DNA of 64,000 nt from Tanypteryx hageni (GCA_028673005.1 CM054113.1:36708117-36772116); one strand, 5' to 3'. Counted from the first letter of the stretch, positions 50,127-63,075 are shown. Notes: generated by a model not told the origin, from the sequence alone. Made by a program: numbers and translations.

Positions 50127-50520
50127 AAAATGACATCAAATACTTGGAAAGCTTTGAAATGTGGACTTGGAGGAGAATGCTGAAGATAAAATGGACAGAT
50201 AGGATGAAAAACGATGAAGTGCTACGAAGAATAGGAGAGAAGCGAATGATTATACAGACTATCAGAAAGAGGAAGGCTAACTGGGTTGGACATTACCTGA
50301 GGAGAGAGAGTATGATTAAAGACGTGTTAGAAGGAAAACTAGATGGGAAAAGGGAAAGAGGTAGGAAAAGGTTTCAGCTGATAGACGATTTGAAAGGGAA
50401 AGAGAGTTATCAAGATATAAAGAGGACAGCGGAAAATAGGAGTATATGGAGAACCAGGTTTAACCAAGAATAATCACGGACCTGTCTACGGACAGACTAC
50501 CTATGATGATGATGATATAT
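50126..50520 (+). mobile_element. 5'-truncated RTE copy, about 98-99% identical to the long one
   Basis: Carries only the C-terminal part of the RTE protein (frame to 50473, starting at NDIKYLESFEMWTWRRMLK) plus the 3' end with CTGTCTACGGACAG and a GAT tail. Compared base by base with the minus-strand element at 44087-43694 I count six substitutions over roughly 390 bases and one extra GAT unit. Four substitutions change the protein. The frame is intact to its stop. The breakpoint lies exactly where the preceding TA run ends, as expected for incomplete target-primed reverse transcription into a TA tract. Confidence 0.92.
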
Positions 50521-50535
50521 ATACACACACAAACA

Positions 50536-51239
50536 CAGGGCTTGAAAAATACGCTCGTCTACTCGTCCGTGACGAGTGAAAATTTTTAGTTGACGATTAA
50601 ACACTTCAATAGAGCAGTTTCAGGTCAGTCAGAGGTTATTTATACGTAATACCTAATGTTGAATTGAAATATTTGGAAATATTGCAAAGTTACTTAATTT
50701 AGTAAATGTTGCGGCCGCTAGGAAGTAGCTAACTACAGCCACTTCTACAAGCACATCCAAGGGATTTTCCTACGCTGTGCATGCCTTTAAATCTGATAAG
50801 GCCATATAGACAAGTAGTATTTTAGTGCAAAAACTGTGTCATGTTCAAGGTCATAAATGCCATGCCTCTGGTAGTGGTATGTTGGCACCTAAGAACATAT
50901 GAATAGTAAGATTCATTGAACTATTGCTTGCTCATGGTCTTATGTCACTGATAAGATGTATGAGTTTTTTTAATATTAATTGTCATGTAGACTGATGTAC
51001 ATCATGCATACAAATATATTTTGTGCAATGTACTTGGTTGAATATTGATAGTTATATCGGGCAAAAATGAAAATAAAGATATAGATTAAAGAAAGTGTAA
51101 ATAATTAACATTTCATTTTTGGCACTGTGGGTGTTTATTTTGCTCGCCAGCCTTGGGGTCTCTGGAGCGCTGGCGATTTTCAGCTGACGAGTGAGATACT
51201 TACCTGACTGGTGAGCCAGCATGAAAATTTTCAAGCACT

Positions 51240-51240
<1 letters not shown>
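50536..51240. mobile_element. 705-bp hAT-type non-autonomous element
   Basis: The left end CAGGGCTTGAAAA (50536-50548) and the right end read on minus CAGTGCTTGAAAA (51240-51228) match at 12 of 13. Subterminal CTCGTC/GACGAG words occur near both ends. No 8-bp duplication is evident because the element lies between CA- and TG/TA-rich DNA. There is no transposase frame. Minus strand 51204-51194 reads CAGGTAAGTAT, a consensus-perfect 5' splice site. Confidence 0.7.

Positions 51241-51248
<8 letters not shown>

Positions 51249-51294
<46 letters not shown>
51249..51294. repeat. (TA)n microsatellite
   Basis: A TA run adjoining the right end of the 705-bp hAT-type element. Confidence 0.96.
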
Positions 51295-51295
<1 letters not shown>

Positions 51296-51654
51296 CGGTT
51301 GTTTTATGTAATAGTTTATAGCCGCAGGCTATTGGATTCGGGCCAGTAATTTCATTATTTAACTCTTCCTTCGCTTTGAAATGGGGAAGAAGAGAATGCA
51401 GATAATAGAGAAGTTTCAGCTAGGTTATATGAGCGAGAACATATGGAGAAGATTAGGTGAAAATAAAAAAATGGCTTTTGAACCATGAAATCAGCGACAT
51501 CATTGAACCGACGAATGCATCGCAAAGTAAACTTATCAAAGATCCACCGCCGTAATCGTCAGGGGGCTGGATAGAGACGACAACTTCATCGTTGAAATGT
51601 GCATAGTGTTGTTGAAAAAGAGAATTTTAAAAGGCCAAATACGAGCGCGTTTTT

Positions 51655-52195
51655 TCCATTTTTGTACTTCGTGGGACATGCACATTCGTCGAGTTATAGG
51701 CGCGGCCAACAAGAAACTAGCATTCATAGGTAGAATAGTACGGAACACTACAGAGAAAGTACGCGAAACATGCTACTTATCACTGGTAAGACCACAAGTG
51801 GAATACGCAGCGAGCATATGGGATCCGTACAAGAAGGGACACATAATTCAACTAGAAAGAGTACAGCGCAGAGCAGCCAGATTTGTAAAACAAAAGTACG
51901 AACATAAGGAAAGCGTCACCTCTTTATTGAGCGATTTGAACTGGGTATCACTGGAGGACCGTAGATTGCACTCAAGGTTGAAACTTCTAGAGAAATATAG
52001 GTAGAAATGATCGAGACGATAAAATACGTGAGATCGATTGTAGGACGGAGCGTTATCTAGGCTCGTTCTTTCCGAGGACAATAAGAGATCACAATAGGAA
52101 ATTTCGAATTGCGTTAGACAATCTTTAGGTAGGATTTGGTGCATTGCACCCCCTGCCACCCACCAACTTGGTGAATTGCAGGGTAACTTGTAGAT
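51655..52195 (+). mobile_element. CR1/Jockey-like LINE 3' end with internal deletion (copy 3)
   Basis: The plus frame to 52004 contains HIRRVIGAANKKLAFIGRI, CYLSLVRPQVEYAASIWDPY, an LERVQRRAARFVKQKY block and LEDRRLHSRLKLLEKYR, matching copy 1. The frame then breaks. The following bases encode DDKIREIDCRTERYLGSFFP and RTIRDHNRK in another register, so relative to copy 1 about 25-30 codons are missing and the frame is shifted. The 3' UTR holds the TGCACCCCCTGCCACCCACC block (52146-52165) and a GTAGATGTA tail. The palm is absent. The upstream frame to 51597 may be flanking sequence. Confidence 0.85.
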
Positions 52196-52199
52196 GTAA

Positions 52200-54050
52200 T
52201 GCGCCTTTGTATTATCTTTTTTCTTTCTCCGTGTTTTTTTTGTGAATGCGTGTGTGTGAATTTTGTACTATACTCTTTCTCACCAAAAGTTTCAGTACCT
52301 ATAGTTTCTAGCGAAATAATCCCTGTTTTCCATTGATTTCCCGTATAGGTCTGTTTCTCTCTACGGCCACTCAGTTGGCAAAATTCAGCATAAATGTGGC
52401 AAGAATGTCGCTTAAATTTTATTACGGCGTTTACTTTCAAATATATTGCATAATTACTTTATAACACCTTATTTGAGATTTTAAAAAGACGAAAAACAGA
52501 ACATTCAACTTAATAATGATTTGTAATGTCTTCGATCTCTCTCTCTCTCTCTCTTCGTTGGAGAACATATTTAATGAGTTAATAGACATTTCGCCCTATT
52601 TATCTTATCTGAACCGATGCACCGAAAGGTCTTCTCTTTTACAGCATATTCAACAATTAAATCCTGCTGCGAATAAAACTCGAATTCGAGATCCTCGTCC
52701 AAAGATGGACCCGACGGAGAAATGCAAATGACGAAAGACTATCTCTTCACCAATGCCATTCGGTCCAAATCGCGACAGCGCCACCTCTGAAGAGTTCCTA
52801 GAAATAACGACGCAGACCGACGCGACGGAGGGAACGGTCCCGTTCACGGAAAGCCTTTTTTTGCACAGGCGCCACTACCTTTAACGATCTCCTCATATCG
52901 ATCGGCAATTGTTACCAGAGACCGTACACGTTTTTTGCGCACGGTTCGAGGCACACAAAAGGATCGCGATCACCTTGTCCCATCCCCCGCTGCCCCTTCT
53001 TCACCACCAACCCTCCCACTCCCGCAGCGGAATTAAATCTATTGTTTATCGCTTTCGGGAGAGAGGGCAGGCGAGCGAAAAAATAAATATAAAAAATAAC
53101 GCAAAAAACTCGATCAGATTATAACCCTTAACAGAAATCGGACCCGAAAAAGGATACTAGAGGATAATCCATTTCTCCGGATGTGTTGAAAAAAAAACAT
53201 TTTTTTTATAACATATCACTCGTCACTCGGTAAGTCGCATTTTTTTAATTCGATAAAACTCGCGGAGGTGCCGAGGCATGTCGTTTCATTTTATCGTTTC
53301 GAATAGGTTTCCGAAAAGATAAACGATTTTCTACTTTTGAAAGTTGAACTATGGAATTTTAGAGATATCGGAAAAGTGAATTCAACGCATTTCATTGAAA
53401 TGTGCTGGAAATATCTTGCTAAAAAACTTTTTCCGATGCAAAGCACAATTTATATGGTAAGTAGTGACAAATTATTACATTACAGTACATTTATAGACCT
53501 CAGATTGGAAACTATCAATCATATCAATATATAAACCTCAGGTGTCGACTGTGTTGAATAAATGTGAATTAATTAAAATTATTTCATAAAATATTACATG
53601 CGCTCCATGACTGACGCTAAGTTCAAGAGACAATCTTCAATTTCCATATGAAGTCATGTAACTTTTGCAATATTATTCGGAATCACGTTGAGCTTGCACC
53701 AAATCTTACAATCAAGAGTTCTCCTGTACAATTCCCTAACTCAAGTGAATGAACTCTAACTCAGGATCAAATAAAAATATAAACTGCAGATAAGTCGTCT
53801 TAATGGCAAAGCAAATATCTGCGAATTGCCGCTGATGACGGCTACTTTGCGTTTGAAATGCACCCTCATAAGTCAACCTTCTTATTTATATGTGACCACA
53901 ATGGTTTCCCGCGCAGTTCTTTTGATGTGATCCATAAACTGAGCTCAACAATCCAATTCTTCCTAGCTCGAGCATATTTTCCGTTTAAACCGTCAAAATG
54001 AAAGCATTAGCAAATCTTATTTTTTTATTAAATGCGACGTGAAAAGGACA
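52200..54050. other. Spacer, nothing recognised
   Basis: Mixed composition with a CpG-containing part at 52650-53060 and a (CT)n run at about 52537-52554. No domain-bearing frame or repeat end. Confidence 0.4.
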
Positions 54051-54054
54051 TCTC

Positions 54055-54725
54055 GTGATTTCTCACCCTCTTCGCTCCCTTTCTCTTTTCCCTCGTTCTG
54101 TCCGAGTTAAAAAAATTCGACCTCTACAGATTAACAGAAAGGGAAACGATGAGGAAATAAAAAGGACGCAAAGTTTACGCCGTGACTTTGAAAGCAGCCG
54201 TATTAGGGTTTTTACGCCCAAACTCACAAAATTGCACCGTTGACGCGAAAATTGGAGCTCCGCCCCTTTTCGTCCCTTCCCCTTCTCACTTACCCTCCTT
54301 CCTTCTCTCTCCCCATAACCACGTTCCATGTCACGAGGGATTGCGAAACGCAAGTTAAACGGACGATCATTAACAAAGGATTAGGAGCGCCGTGCAATGT
54401 AAATAAGGAGAGGAGATGGGAAATAAGGTTTAAGTCCAACGCGACGCTCCCTGAAACGTACGAAGTTAATGTTTCGGAAGTCGTTCGAGCCTCATTGTTC
54501 TTTTTCTACGCGATGGGAATGTTGAAAAATTCGTCCTATTCGGAAAACGTTGGTAAAAACCTTGCGATTTTAATAGATAATAGTCTTAGGTTCTATCTTC
54601 GGGATTATCGGAAAACCGGCAGCTCTCCTTTGATATTTTTCTTTCGGGTAATTTGTTTATTTTTCCACAAAAAACTGCTCGAGTTGTTAATAAACAGATT
54701 GTTGCTTGAATTTTTTTACCTTTGA
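54055..54725. other. Unrecognised open frames, probably not coding
   Basis: A 161-residue plus frame (54240-54725) and a 96-residue minus frame (54063-54353). The plus frame has no motif I can place and ends in a Phe/Leu-rich AT-driven stretch. It is the least obviously compositional of the unexplained frames, so it is listed for the record only. Confidence 0.15.
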
Positions 54726-54729
54726 ATTT

Positions 54730-57700
54730 TTTTGTGGCTGCTAATAATTGATTGTGCAAGTGTTTGCGGCAGCGTCAGGATATGAATGGTTAAACGAGAG
54801 AATGTAAAAATGGCAACTCTGCTCCAAGATTTTTTTCCACTTCGCCGGGTGAACTTGCGAAATTAAATTTAAAATGTGGAATCGAGTAAAGCCGAGATTA
54901 GAGAAAGTTTAAAACTTTCGCATTTGAAAACGAGTTTAATTAGAACGTGCATGTTAAAACATCTCTAACGTCGACGCAGAAAATTTGACAAATTTATTCT
55001 GAAAATGTGAGAAGTATTTCAATAAAAATAATTCTTTGGTGAAAGAGAATATATAATTGTTGATAAGTACCCCATGGACAATATAGGCTCCAATTCCTAT
55101 ATCCCAATCACAGAAAATCTCCTCGCTTGAATGTAAAAATAAAAATTTAATGAGGACGAAGTCATTTGAGTAAGAAAGTCATTCATAAAACCATTTACTA
55201 CTCAATTTCAAAGAATTGTCAAGATCATAAATGCATAAACTTTTCTCCAATATCCTTAAAAATATTGGGTTTTCCCAACATTTTTATGACTATTGAAAAG
55301 GCATAGTTTTTCAATTCACTCCAATTCAGTCAGCTATAATTAAGCAAAAGAGAGCAGATTAATTAGGAATATTCAATAATATGTTCCCGGACGTCTTTTG
55401 TTGTAATCAATATTAGAGATTTAAAATGAGTGGAAGTCGAGATTAAGCGTTGGTAGAGAGGGAGAAGAGAAAATAAAGAGGAAGGAGATGCAAAAAAGAA
55501 AGGGCGAAAGAGTGGAGGGGGCGGTGGCCCGCCATTGTCACTGGCAACGGTTCTCATGGGAAACGAACTGTACACGCGCAACTTTCTTCAAAAAATCCCA
55601 CTCACACACACGCATACCTCTTTAATTGCTCCTGCGAAGTCGTATCCCATTATTCCCCGCCGCATTTAAGGTGGAAGAGGGAGAGAGAGAGGAGAGGAGA
55701 GAATAAGAGAACCCTTAACGCTTTCCTCTCTTTCTCTCTCGCTCCAATCCGCTCATACGAGTGGTGCGGGGCTCGCCGCTAACGGCACCGGGCTTAAATG
55801 AAAACTCTTTTTCTTAGGAAAAGTGTCTGAAGTTCTTTTTACAATTCTTCCGGTAAGATAAAGTTAATTTTATTCTACCTCTCCTCCTCTTTCTCCGAGG
55901 GAGATAATGTACGAACATTTAGTGTATGAAGTACATACGAGATATGGGATACGAATGAGACGATAGTTCCTCGTGTACGAGTTGGAGAAATTTCAGCGCA
56001 GGTCATCCGAGTTTTTTTAAACGAATCTACCGCGAAAAGGCAATGAGTGTTACGCCATTATGAGGGAATTTATACCGAGAATCGTAAATGAAAAGTCAAT
56101 TAAATGCCTTATTGAATCTTGTAGAGAAGCATATATCGAAGAAGTTACCTGACGAAGTTTCAGGGAAAACTCCCACATATATTGGAAGGTGCGTCTGCAA
56201 TAGTAAAAGACAAAAAGGAATTGAACCAAAATAAACGAAATAGATATTTTGCAGGAAAATTTGTACGCATTACACGGTACAAAATTGATGAGGATTGCAA
56301 TGTATACAATATTTGCTAGAGATACGGTGAGAAAAATTGATGCGCAAAGTTATTTCGCCAAACATTTCAGAGAAATTTGCTTGTTGATTTCTATCGCCTT
56401 AGTAATCTAAATTTTCTTAATGTTTTTGGCTACTTTATTTGGATGATGATGAGTCCTGATTTCTTTAAAGCAAAAAATGTTTTTAAGTTCTTTGTTTATA
56501 AGAAGTATTTACAATTAAGTGCGCATTAGGCATAATCGAAATTATTTAATTTAAAAGTCTTGTTGAACGCCACACAATAAACGATAAATTTGTTCCGAAT
56601 TATTTTTCTGAATTACTTTGTTCAAACCTTTTCCTGGCGTAATTTTACGTGACCTGAAATACTCGATTTAATTACGCAAAATTGTCCTTACTGATTGAAA
56701 GAGAATTAGCGTATTTTTATCTCGTGAACTATAAACCCGAGCGAGTTCGCTATAAACGAGTCCTATTGCATGCATTGAATTTTTATTCGCAGACCGTGTT
56801 GTTATGAGTCTTGATGAAAAGCTATTCTTTCCATTGAAATTGCATTCCTTTTTTTAAATTATGCGTGGCTTTGGACTTTTTTCAAAATCGATGCGATAAC
56901 AAATGAACGAAGTTGAATGGGTATGACACTTCCCGGTCGGAATGTGATTAATATTCGCGAGCACTTTTGATTAAAAACTCGAAAGCTTCAATAATTCGGA
57001 AATATAATCCTTTTTTACATTGGTTACCTCACGTAATATTTTCGTCAAAGTTGTCTTGTTCTTCCTCTCAAGGATTTTTGGGCGTAATTACATGTAATCT
57101 ATCAATATTTCTGATGCATTTATATGAATTATAGATTATATTTTTCGAACCCTTAATTCGTCGTACTAACTTGTCTTTTCACTTTAGTTGTTTTTTACTT
57201 TTTTCTCACGGACATTAAGGTCACTGACGAATGATAACGCAACCTCTGCAATCTCGGATTTTTTTTATACGATTGAACAATTTAATGCACGTATGATTTA
57301 ATCTAAAGATATGTATAATAACATATCGGTACGTCACATTTGGTTTTCAACGAAACGAAAAGGAGTCGGCGGACTATTTAACAGAATTACGTAATCGGCG
57401 CTGTTGCAGCCACCGTTGGTCAAATGATGATGAAACGAGAGCTGGACATATGGGGTAAATATTATAGATAACAATCGATAGCAATTTCCGCATCTACGTC
57501 GCATACGTTCGTTTCTGTTGATAATCGTTGATAATTATCGGCGTTGGACTTCATCAATCCTAATTTCACGAAAGCAAACATATATGCAAATGATCGTCAT
57601 CCGACAGTTTGTGGAGATAACTGCACATGAGCGCTGTGGGATTCCGTTTGTTGCTCCCATTAAGCCGTTAATAGTTTTATTTATTGCCCATAGTTTTCAT

Positions 57701-60700
57701 TTAATCGAACACTTTAAAATCTCCCTAAATTTAAAAAAGTTTTTAATCGGTAGAACGACCTATCAGCACGAGCTTTTTATGTCGGCTCGAATTAGAATTA
57801 GAGAACTTAAAATTTGTATCACGAGGATGATGTAGTCATAAAAATATTATCAGTCGCCTGTCAACCGCAAAGCATCCGCCGTAAGTGATAATCACCGAGA
57901 GTTTATTTTTGCAAGACCCGCTGAGATTCTTATAAGAATTAACGTTCGCTAAATCACCATCAACTACGGTGGCCATGTAATTAAAATGTGCATGATACTT
58001 ACTCATCTGTTATATGACTAAGAATCACCTGTATCATATACGTCGGTGTCGTATTAGATCAACAGATCCTCTTTGATTTTGTAATTCGACATCGCATCTA
58101 TCGAGTTTATATTTCACAGCAGAAAACCAATCCGTCGATACCAATCATCGGCCCTGTTCCGAAAAAAGCTTCTTTGATTCCCGCGTTTCCCACTCGCCCA
58201 CTCCCGTCCCGTGGTGCAATTAGCTAGTCAGCTCCCAAGTCACAGCCGAAAGGGTTACTTAACTCTGGAAAAGGCGGAGAGAAATGTCATCCGAGTGCCT
58301 TCTTCCCATACACGTTATGTCGACTCGAAACTTCCTAATCCTTCTCGATTTTTTCATATCATTCGCTCTCGTCCGTTCTCCTCTTCCTCTCCTTCCCAAC
58401 CCATCGCTTTGACCGTGAAGGAAGGTGAATTCTGGTTCGAGGAGAGGTGTGAGAAACGCCGAGTCATCGACGCCGGCCTCAGGATTTCCGTTTTACACCC
58501 TGGATATCCCATCATCCCATTCGGCTCGTAGCACGGGTGGGTGATTGCGTGCGACGGCTCATGTCTGCGGTTTCTCTGCTATCTCACGGAAACCCATATG
58601 CTCGATTTTGACCAAGAGGACGGAGAAGGGATCTCTCTCGGTGTGTCGATGAAAAGAGGAAGCTGACAGGTGAAAAATTAAAATTCGAAATAGATGTCGA
58701 AATAGTTTTTTTATTCGAAGGTGGATTTTTTTTGTCCTTTTTTAAAATAAAAATCCCTTATGCTTTCCGCTTTAATATCCGTCTAAGTCGAGTATATCTG
58801 TCGAAATAATGAAGCAAGAAGAAGCCAATTTTTAGGTTATGTCCGTCCCTCTATCAAAAGAGCTTGGCAAATAAATACTTCGACCATGGTCCAAGCGATT
58901 GTCTCTCCCTCCCTTCATCTGTGTAGATTGTATCCTCTGAACTTATTAAACTACAGCCATCAAATTTTCAGGCTTTACTCCTATACCCATGAATAAGACG
59001 ACAACATTTTTGTTATGGTAAGAATTTAAAAAAATCTACTTAAATAACTCGTGATATAATTCTTTCCTCGCTTGTTCATATTCTTTATCTGAGACCATTT
59101 TAATAAGCTTCACACGGGAAATTAATGCGTTGCGCTTACGTGGAGAATCCTTTATAATTTTAAAGAAGAACGAGCGACCCAGAATGCTGTTATCTCGGAA
59201 ATAATATGGCATTAATTTTTAAAAAATTACCCTACAACCTGCAAACGTGCTGGAGGATGTCTGAAAGACAGGAACGGTAACACGAACTAACGCCTTGCAT
59301 TCAACATAACCCGGAAATTGCTTTAATTATTCTCCGTGCGCACCTTTTGAGTTGGCTCAAATTAAATCCTGGGTGTTATATCACTCACATTCGTCTTCAC
59401 CATTATAAAGCTATAATTGTATTTGTTGGGCAGAAAATTTTCGAAATGATATATAATAATAAAAAATATGGAATAATTTGAGATTCTGATAAGGCGGCGT
59501 ATTTATTTGCTGACAAATCGGTGCGATAAGGTTCGTGGTTGGTTGAAGAGAGATCTCAATTTGGTCGTCATCCTATTTCAGATTTATCGTGAGCGGAAAT
59601 AGGGTGTTAAGGATGCCAAATTTAAATGCATACATATCGTTTAATCTTTGCGTAGTTTTTTCAGTTTAAAGGAAAAACTGTCGGGTCCAGGAGAATAAGT
59701 CATTATACTTAAAAAAGTAGGAGTTATTTTATTTTTATTATTCTGGAAAGCAACGTGTTATATTGTACTAAAATCGTTCTAAAATAACTAAAAAGTTATT
59801 CATGCGGTAAATCCTGTGCTTTTATCGTGTGGTTCTACTTAAATGGCTGATAAATTGCAATGCGGTCATGATGCATCAATGAATTCAAAATGACTCTATG
59901 GGATTTTCGTCGTATATTAATTGAAAAAACATGTCAGTGGCAGTGTGGCTTGTCACGAAATTAAAAAATCGATTGTTTTAAAAATTTAACGTCCATCATA
60001 CGATGATCGGGCGTAAAATTTTTGATTAGTGATTTTCGTTTAAAATCTTGATGATTCGACAGATTTCGAAGCTCGCGAACAACTTTTCCGCGATAAATCG
60101 ATTACTAGTTATACGCCACCGTCAACCCGTGTTATCGAAACGAGGTGTTAAAAAAAAGACGATCTCTGCGAGGGAAATGAAACAACATTTCAAATGATAA
60201 AATAAAACATTTTCGCCTGAAATTACACGAAATATTTTATCCGAAGGTGAATGATTCTTCTCCATAAAACACTTCTACACCCTTGTGTGATTTACGGGAA
60301 GCCGAACCTGGTTAAAAAAAATGGTTCCTTTAAGATACTAAAGATTCGAAGGCTATAAAAAAAATGAGAAATTTGTACGGGCCATTCACCGACATAATGT
60401 CCCAGCAATATTTTGACACGATATCCTCTCGGCCAGTCGTAAAAAGTCAATGTCCCGTGAGCTTTTAAAAGAGCTGTTAACGAGGGAGAAATTACTGCAG
60501 GTATTATCTTTAAATCCATACCCGAACACTCAGAACGGAAAGAGAGAGGACATATTGCTACGCCCCGGCCACAGAGAAACCTCTGGGAAAAAGTGGTCTT
60601 TCAGCAGATAAGCGGGAAATGGTATTTCATCTAGATTAGTCCGCATTCCAGCGGCGGCCGCTGCGGCTGGGAGAAACGGCCTTCTTGCTTCCATGGGACT

Positions 60701-61495
60701 AAGCACGCAGAAGCAAACAAAGACGGCCTTGAGGTGAGAATTGCGCCGAAATTGGATATTTAAAAAAATGAGAGAGAGAGAGACTAACCATATCCCACCT
60801 ATCTCGCCTCCCAGATTCATTAAAAACAAGCAGAGTAACGGATCTTCCGGCGAGCTAAATAAATTATGAGCTTAAATGCACAGTTTTGCGCGGCGAGATT
60901 ATTTTCCATTTTGGTGTTTCTCGTGCGGATGTTGGCTACCTAGTATGAATATTTTCCGACCTACTGCTCAGGATGACATGACCGATAGCGCTAAGGGAAT
61001 GTTACGCTCGGTGGACAAGAGATGGAAACCCGCCCTAGAGATCGATGGCCGATGGAAAGGGAAAGAATAATACGATAGCCCGAAGGAGGTGATACATACG
61101 TATGTAAGTATTACACGGTTCTACCGTGAATTATGCGGATTCCGGGCTTAGAGAGCGCACCGCTGTTCGAACGGAATAGATTGGGATCGTCGCCCAAAGG
61201 CTTGTGGGTTTCACTCAAAGTGCGTCAAGTTTCGATTAATTAACAGGAGAGGTTCGGCAGACTAACGCAATACAGCCACTCTCTCTTTATCGTTAATATT
61301 ACTGGTGGAATTCTCGGTGTTAAATCGTGGTATTTAGTCATTGCAAATTTCCCGCAGAAATATTTTTTAATGGGTGAAATTAGTAATTAGTAATATCTTT
61401 TGGCGAGCGACTACTTGATCAAAACAAAAAAGCTGTAGTGATAAACTATAAGCAGGCATTACATGAAATATTATAAGTTTTATTTTATTATTTCT
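54730..61495. other. Long spacer, nothing recognised
   Basis: No gene or transposon identified. CpG-richer, GA/CT-rich patches occur at about 55430-55800, 58140-58670 and 60590-60740. A (GA)n run lies at 60771-60782. The 105-106 residue plus frames at 57518 and 58211 have no domain. Confidence 0.4.
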
Positions 61496-61499
61496 TTAT

Positions 61500-62703
61500 G
61501 CCTTGAAGGTAAAATAGAAAAGGAGCTGCAAGATAATCAGTTTGGTTTCAGAAGAGGAAGAGGGACTATAGATGCTATAGGATGTATGAGGATGATGATA
61601 GAAAGAGCGATAGAAGTCAATAAAGGTATGTATTTTTGTTTTGTAGATTGGGAGAAAGCTTTTGACCGAGTGAAATGGGATAAAATGTTGGGTATTTTAA
61701 ATAAAATAGGAATAGATTAGAAAGATAAAAAACTGCTTAAAAACCTTTACTTTGATCAAAAGATTAGAGTCAGGGTTGAAGGAGAAGAAACAGAAAGTAC
61801 TTCAATAGGGAGGGGAGTGAGGCAGGGATGTTCTATTTCACCAGCGATATTTAATATTTATGCAGAAACAATAACAGAAGAAGCGTTGATGGAAGAGAAA
61901 GGATTTAAGATAGAGGTGAAAGTATTACCACCATTAAATATGCAGACGATCAGAAGACGAGAAAGAAATTCAGAGGATGACAGACAGACTAGTGGAGGTT
62001 GGACAACAATATGGAATAAAGATCAATGCCGAAAAAACGAAAGTCATGGTGGTTTCAAAGGAACATAAAGAATTAAATATAATGGTAAATGGCCAAAAAT
62101 TTGAACAAGTAAGTAGTTTCAAATATCTTGGCAGTATTTGGATGGAGGATGGAAGTAGTACACAGGACATCAGAAGTAGGATTGCAATGGCAAAAGAAGG
62201 AGAGAAGAAGGAGCTTTTCACAAGCAAGAAAATAAATTTAGAAACAAGGAAGAAATTAGCAAAATGCTATACATGGAGCATAGCTCTTCATGGCGCAGAG
62301 ACGTAGTTGGTAAGGAGAAAGGAGGAAAAATATTTAGAAAGTTTTGAGATGTGGGTATGGAGAAGGATGATGAAAGTGAAATGGACAGAGAGGAAGAGAA
62401 GCGAAGAAGTATTAGAAATGATGGGAGAAGAAAGGACGCTAATAAAAACAATCAGGAAAAGAAAAGCAAATTGGATAGGGCACATATTGAGAAGACAGTG
62501 TTTACAAAGGACGATCTTAGAAGGCAAAATAAGCGGAAGAAGAGGAAGAGGGAGAAAAAGAATAGGAATATTAGAGAATATGTAGCAGGAATATAGTACT
62601 TATAGAGGTATAAAAGAGGCTTCTAGAGAGCGAGAGAGATGGAGGCAGCGATTCAGCTAAAACCTGTCTTCGGACAGCAGCGTGATGATGATGATGATGA
62701 TTA
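61500..62703 (+). pseudogene. Broken 5'-truncated copy of a second RTE family
   Basis: Starts inside the reverse transcriptase at NQFGFRRGRGTIDAIG, with motif A FVDWEKAFDRV, motif B GRGVRQGCSISP, motif C YADD (61939-61950), a FKYLGSI block, CYTWSIALHGAET and the C-terminal YLESFEMWVWRRMMK region. It ends in (GAT)n (62684-62703) after an AAACCTGTC(T)TCGGACAG hairpin word, parallel to the other RTE tail. There are in-frame stops at 61718 (TAG), 62304 (TAG) and near 62579, and two frameshifts that put YADD in a different frame from both flanking blocks. Protein divergence from the 43.7-46.7 kb element is large, so this is a separate, older lineage. Confidence 0.88.
62684..62703. repeat. (GAT)n tail of the RTE copy
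   Basis: GATGATGATGATGATGA forms the end of the RTE insertion. Confidence 0.9.
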
Positions 62704-62937
62704 TGCCTTGTCATTTATTATTTGGCGCCAATCTGACCGGAGATCTTCCCATTGTGTTCTCGAATCATTTAAGGGAACTGGAATCCTTCAAAATTATCGT
62801 TTCTATCCGCAATTTCCCTGATTTCATCTTTTATGTTTCGAGCTCTCTTTTGAAAAGGGGTGCTAATTAAGGCAGGAATTTTATATTTATTTTTTGATTA
62901 ATCTGAACGAAGTCGCGTAGATCATCTAACGTATGCC

Positions 62938-63075
62938 TTATAAACTAGATGTCAAAGTAACAAAAATACTTGTTTTAACAAAAATATTATGTATATTATA
63001 AAATACATTATAAACTAGATGGCATAAATGAAAAATATTTTCTTTAGCATAAAAAATACCTCTACCCCGTTGAAA
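62938..63075. repeat. Short two-copy direct repeat, 70-bp period
   Basis: TTATAAACTAGATG occurs at 62938-62951 and 63008-63021, followed by similar CA(A/T)AA...AAAAATA words in both copies. AT-rich and non-coding. Confidence 0.5.

Noticed and set aside
54240..54725. 161-residue plus frame
   Set aside because: Not obviously low-complexity, but no motif, no conserved start context and an AT-driven Phe/Leu end. Left as unrecognised.
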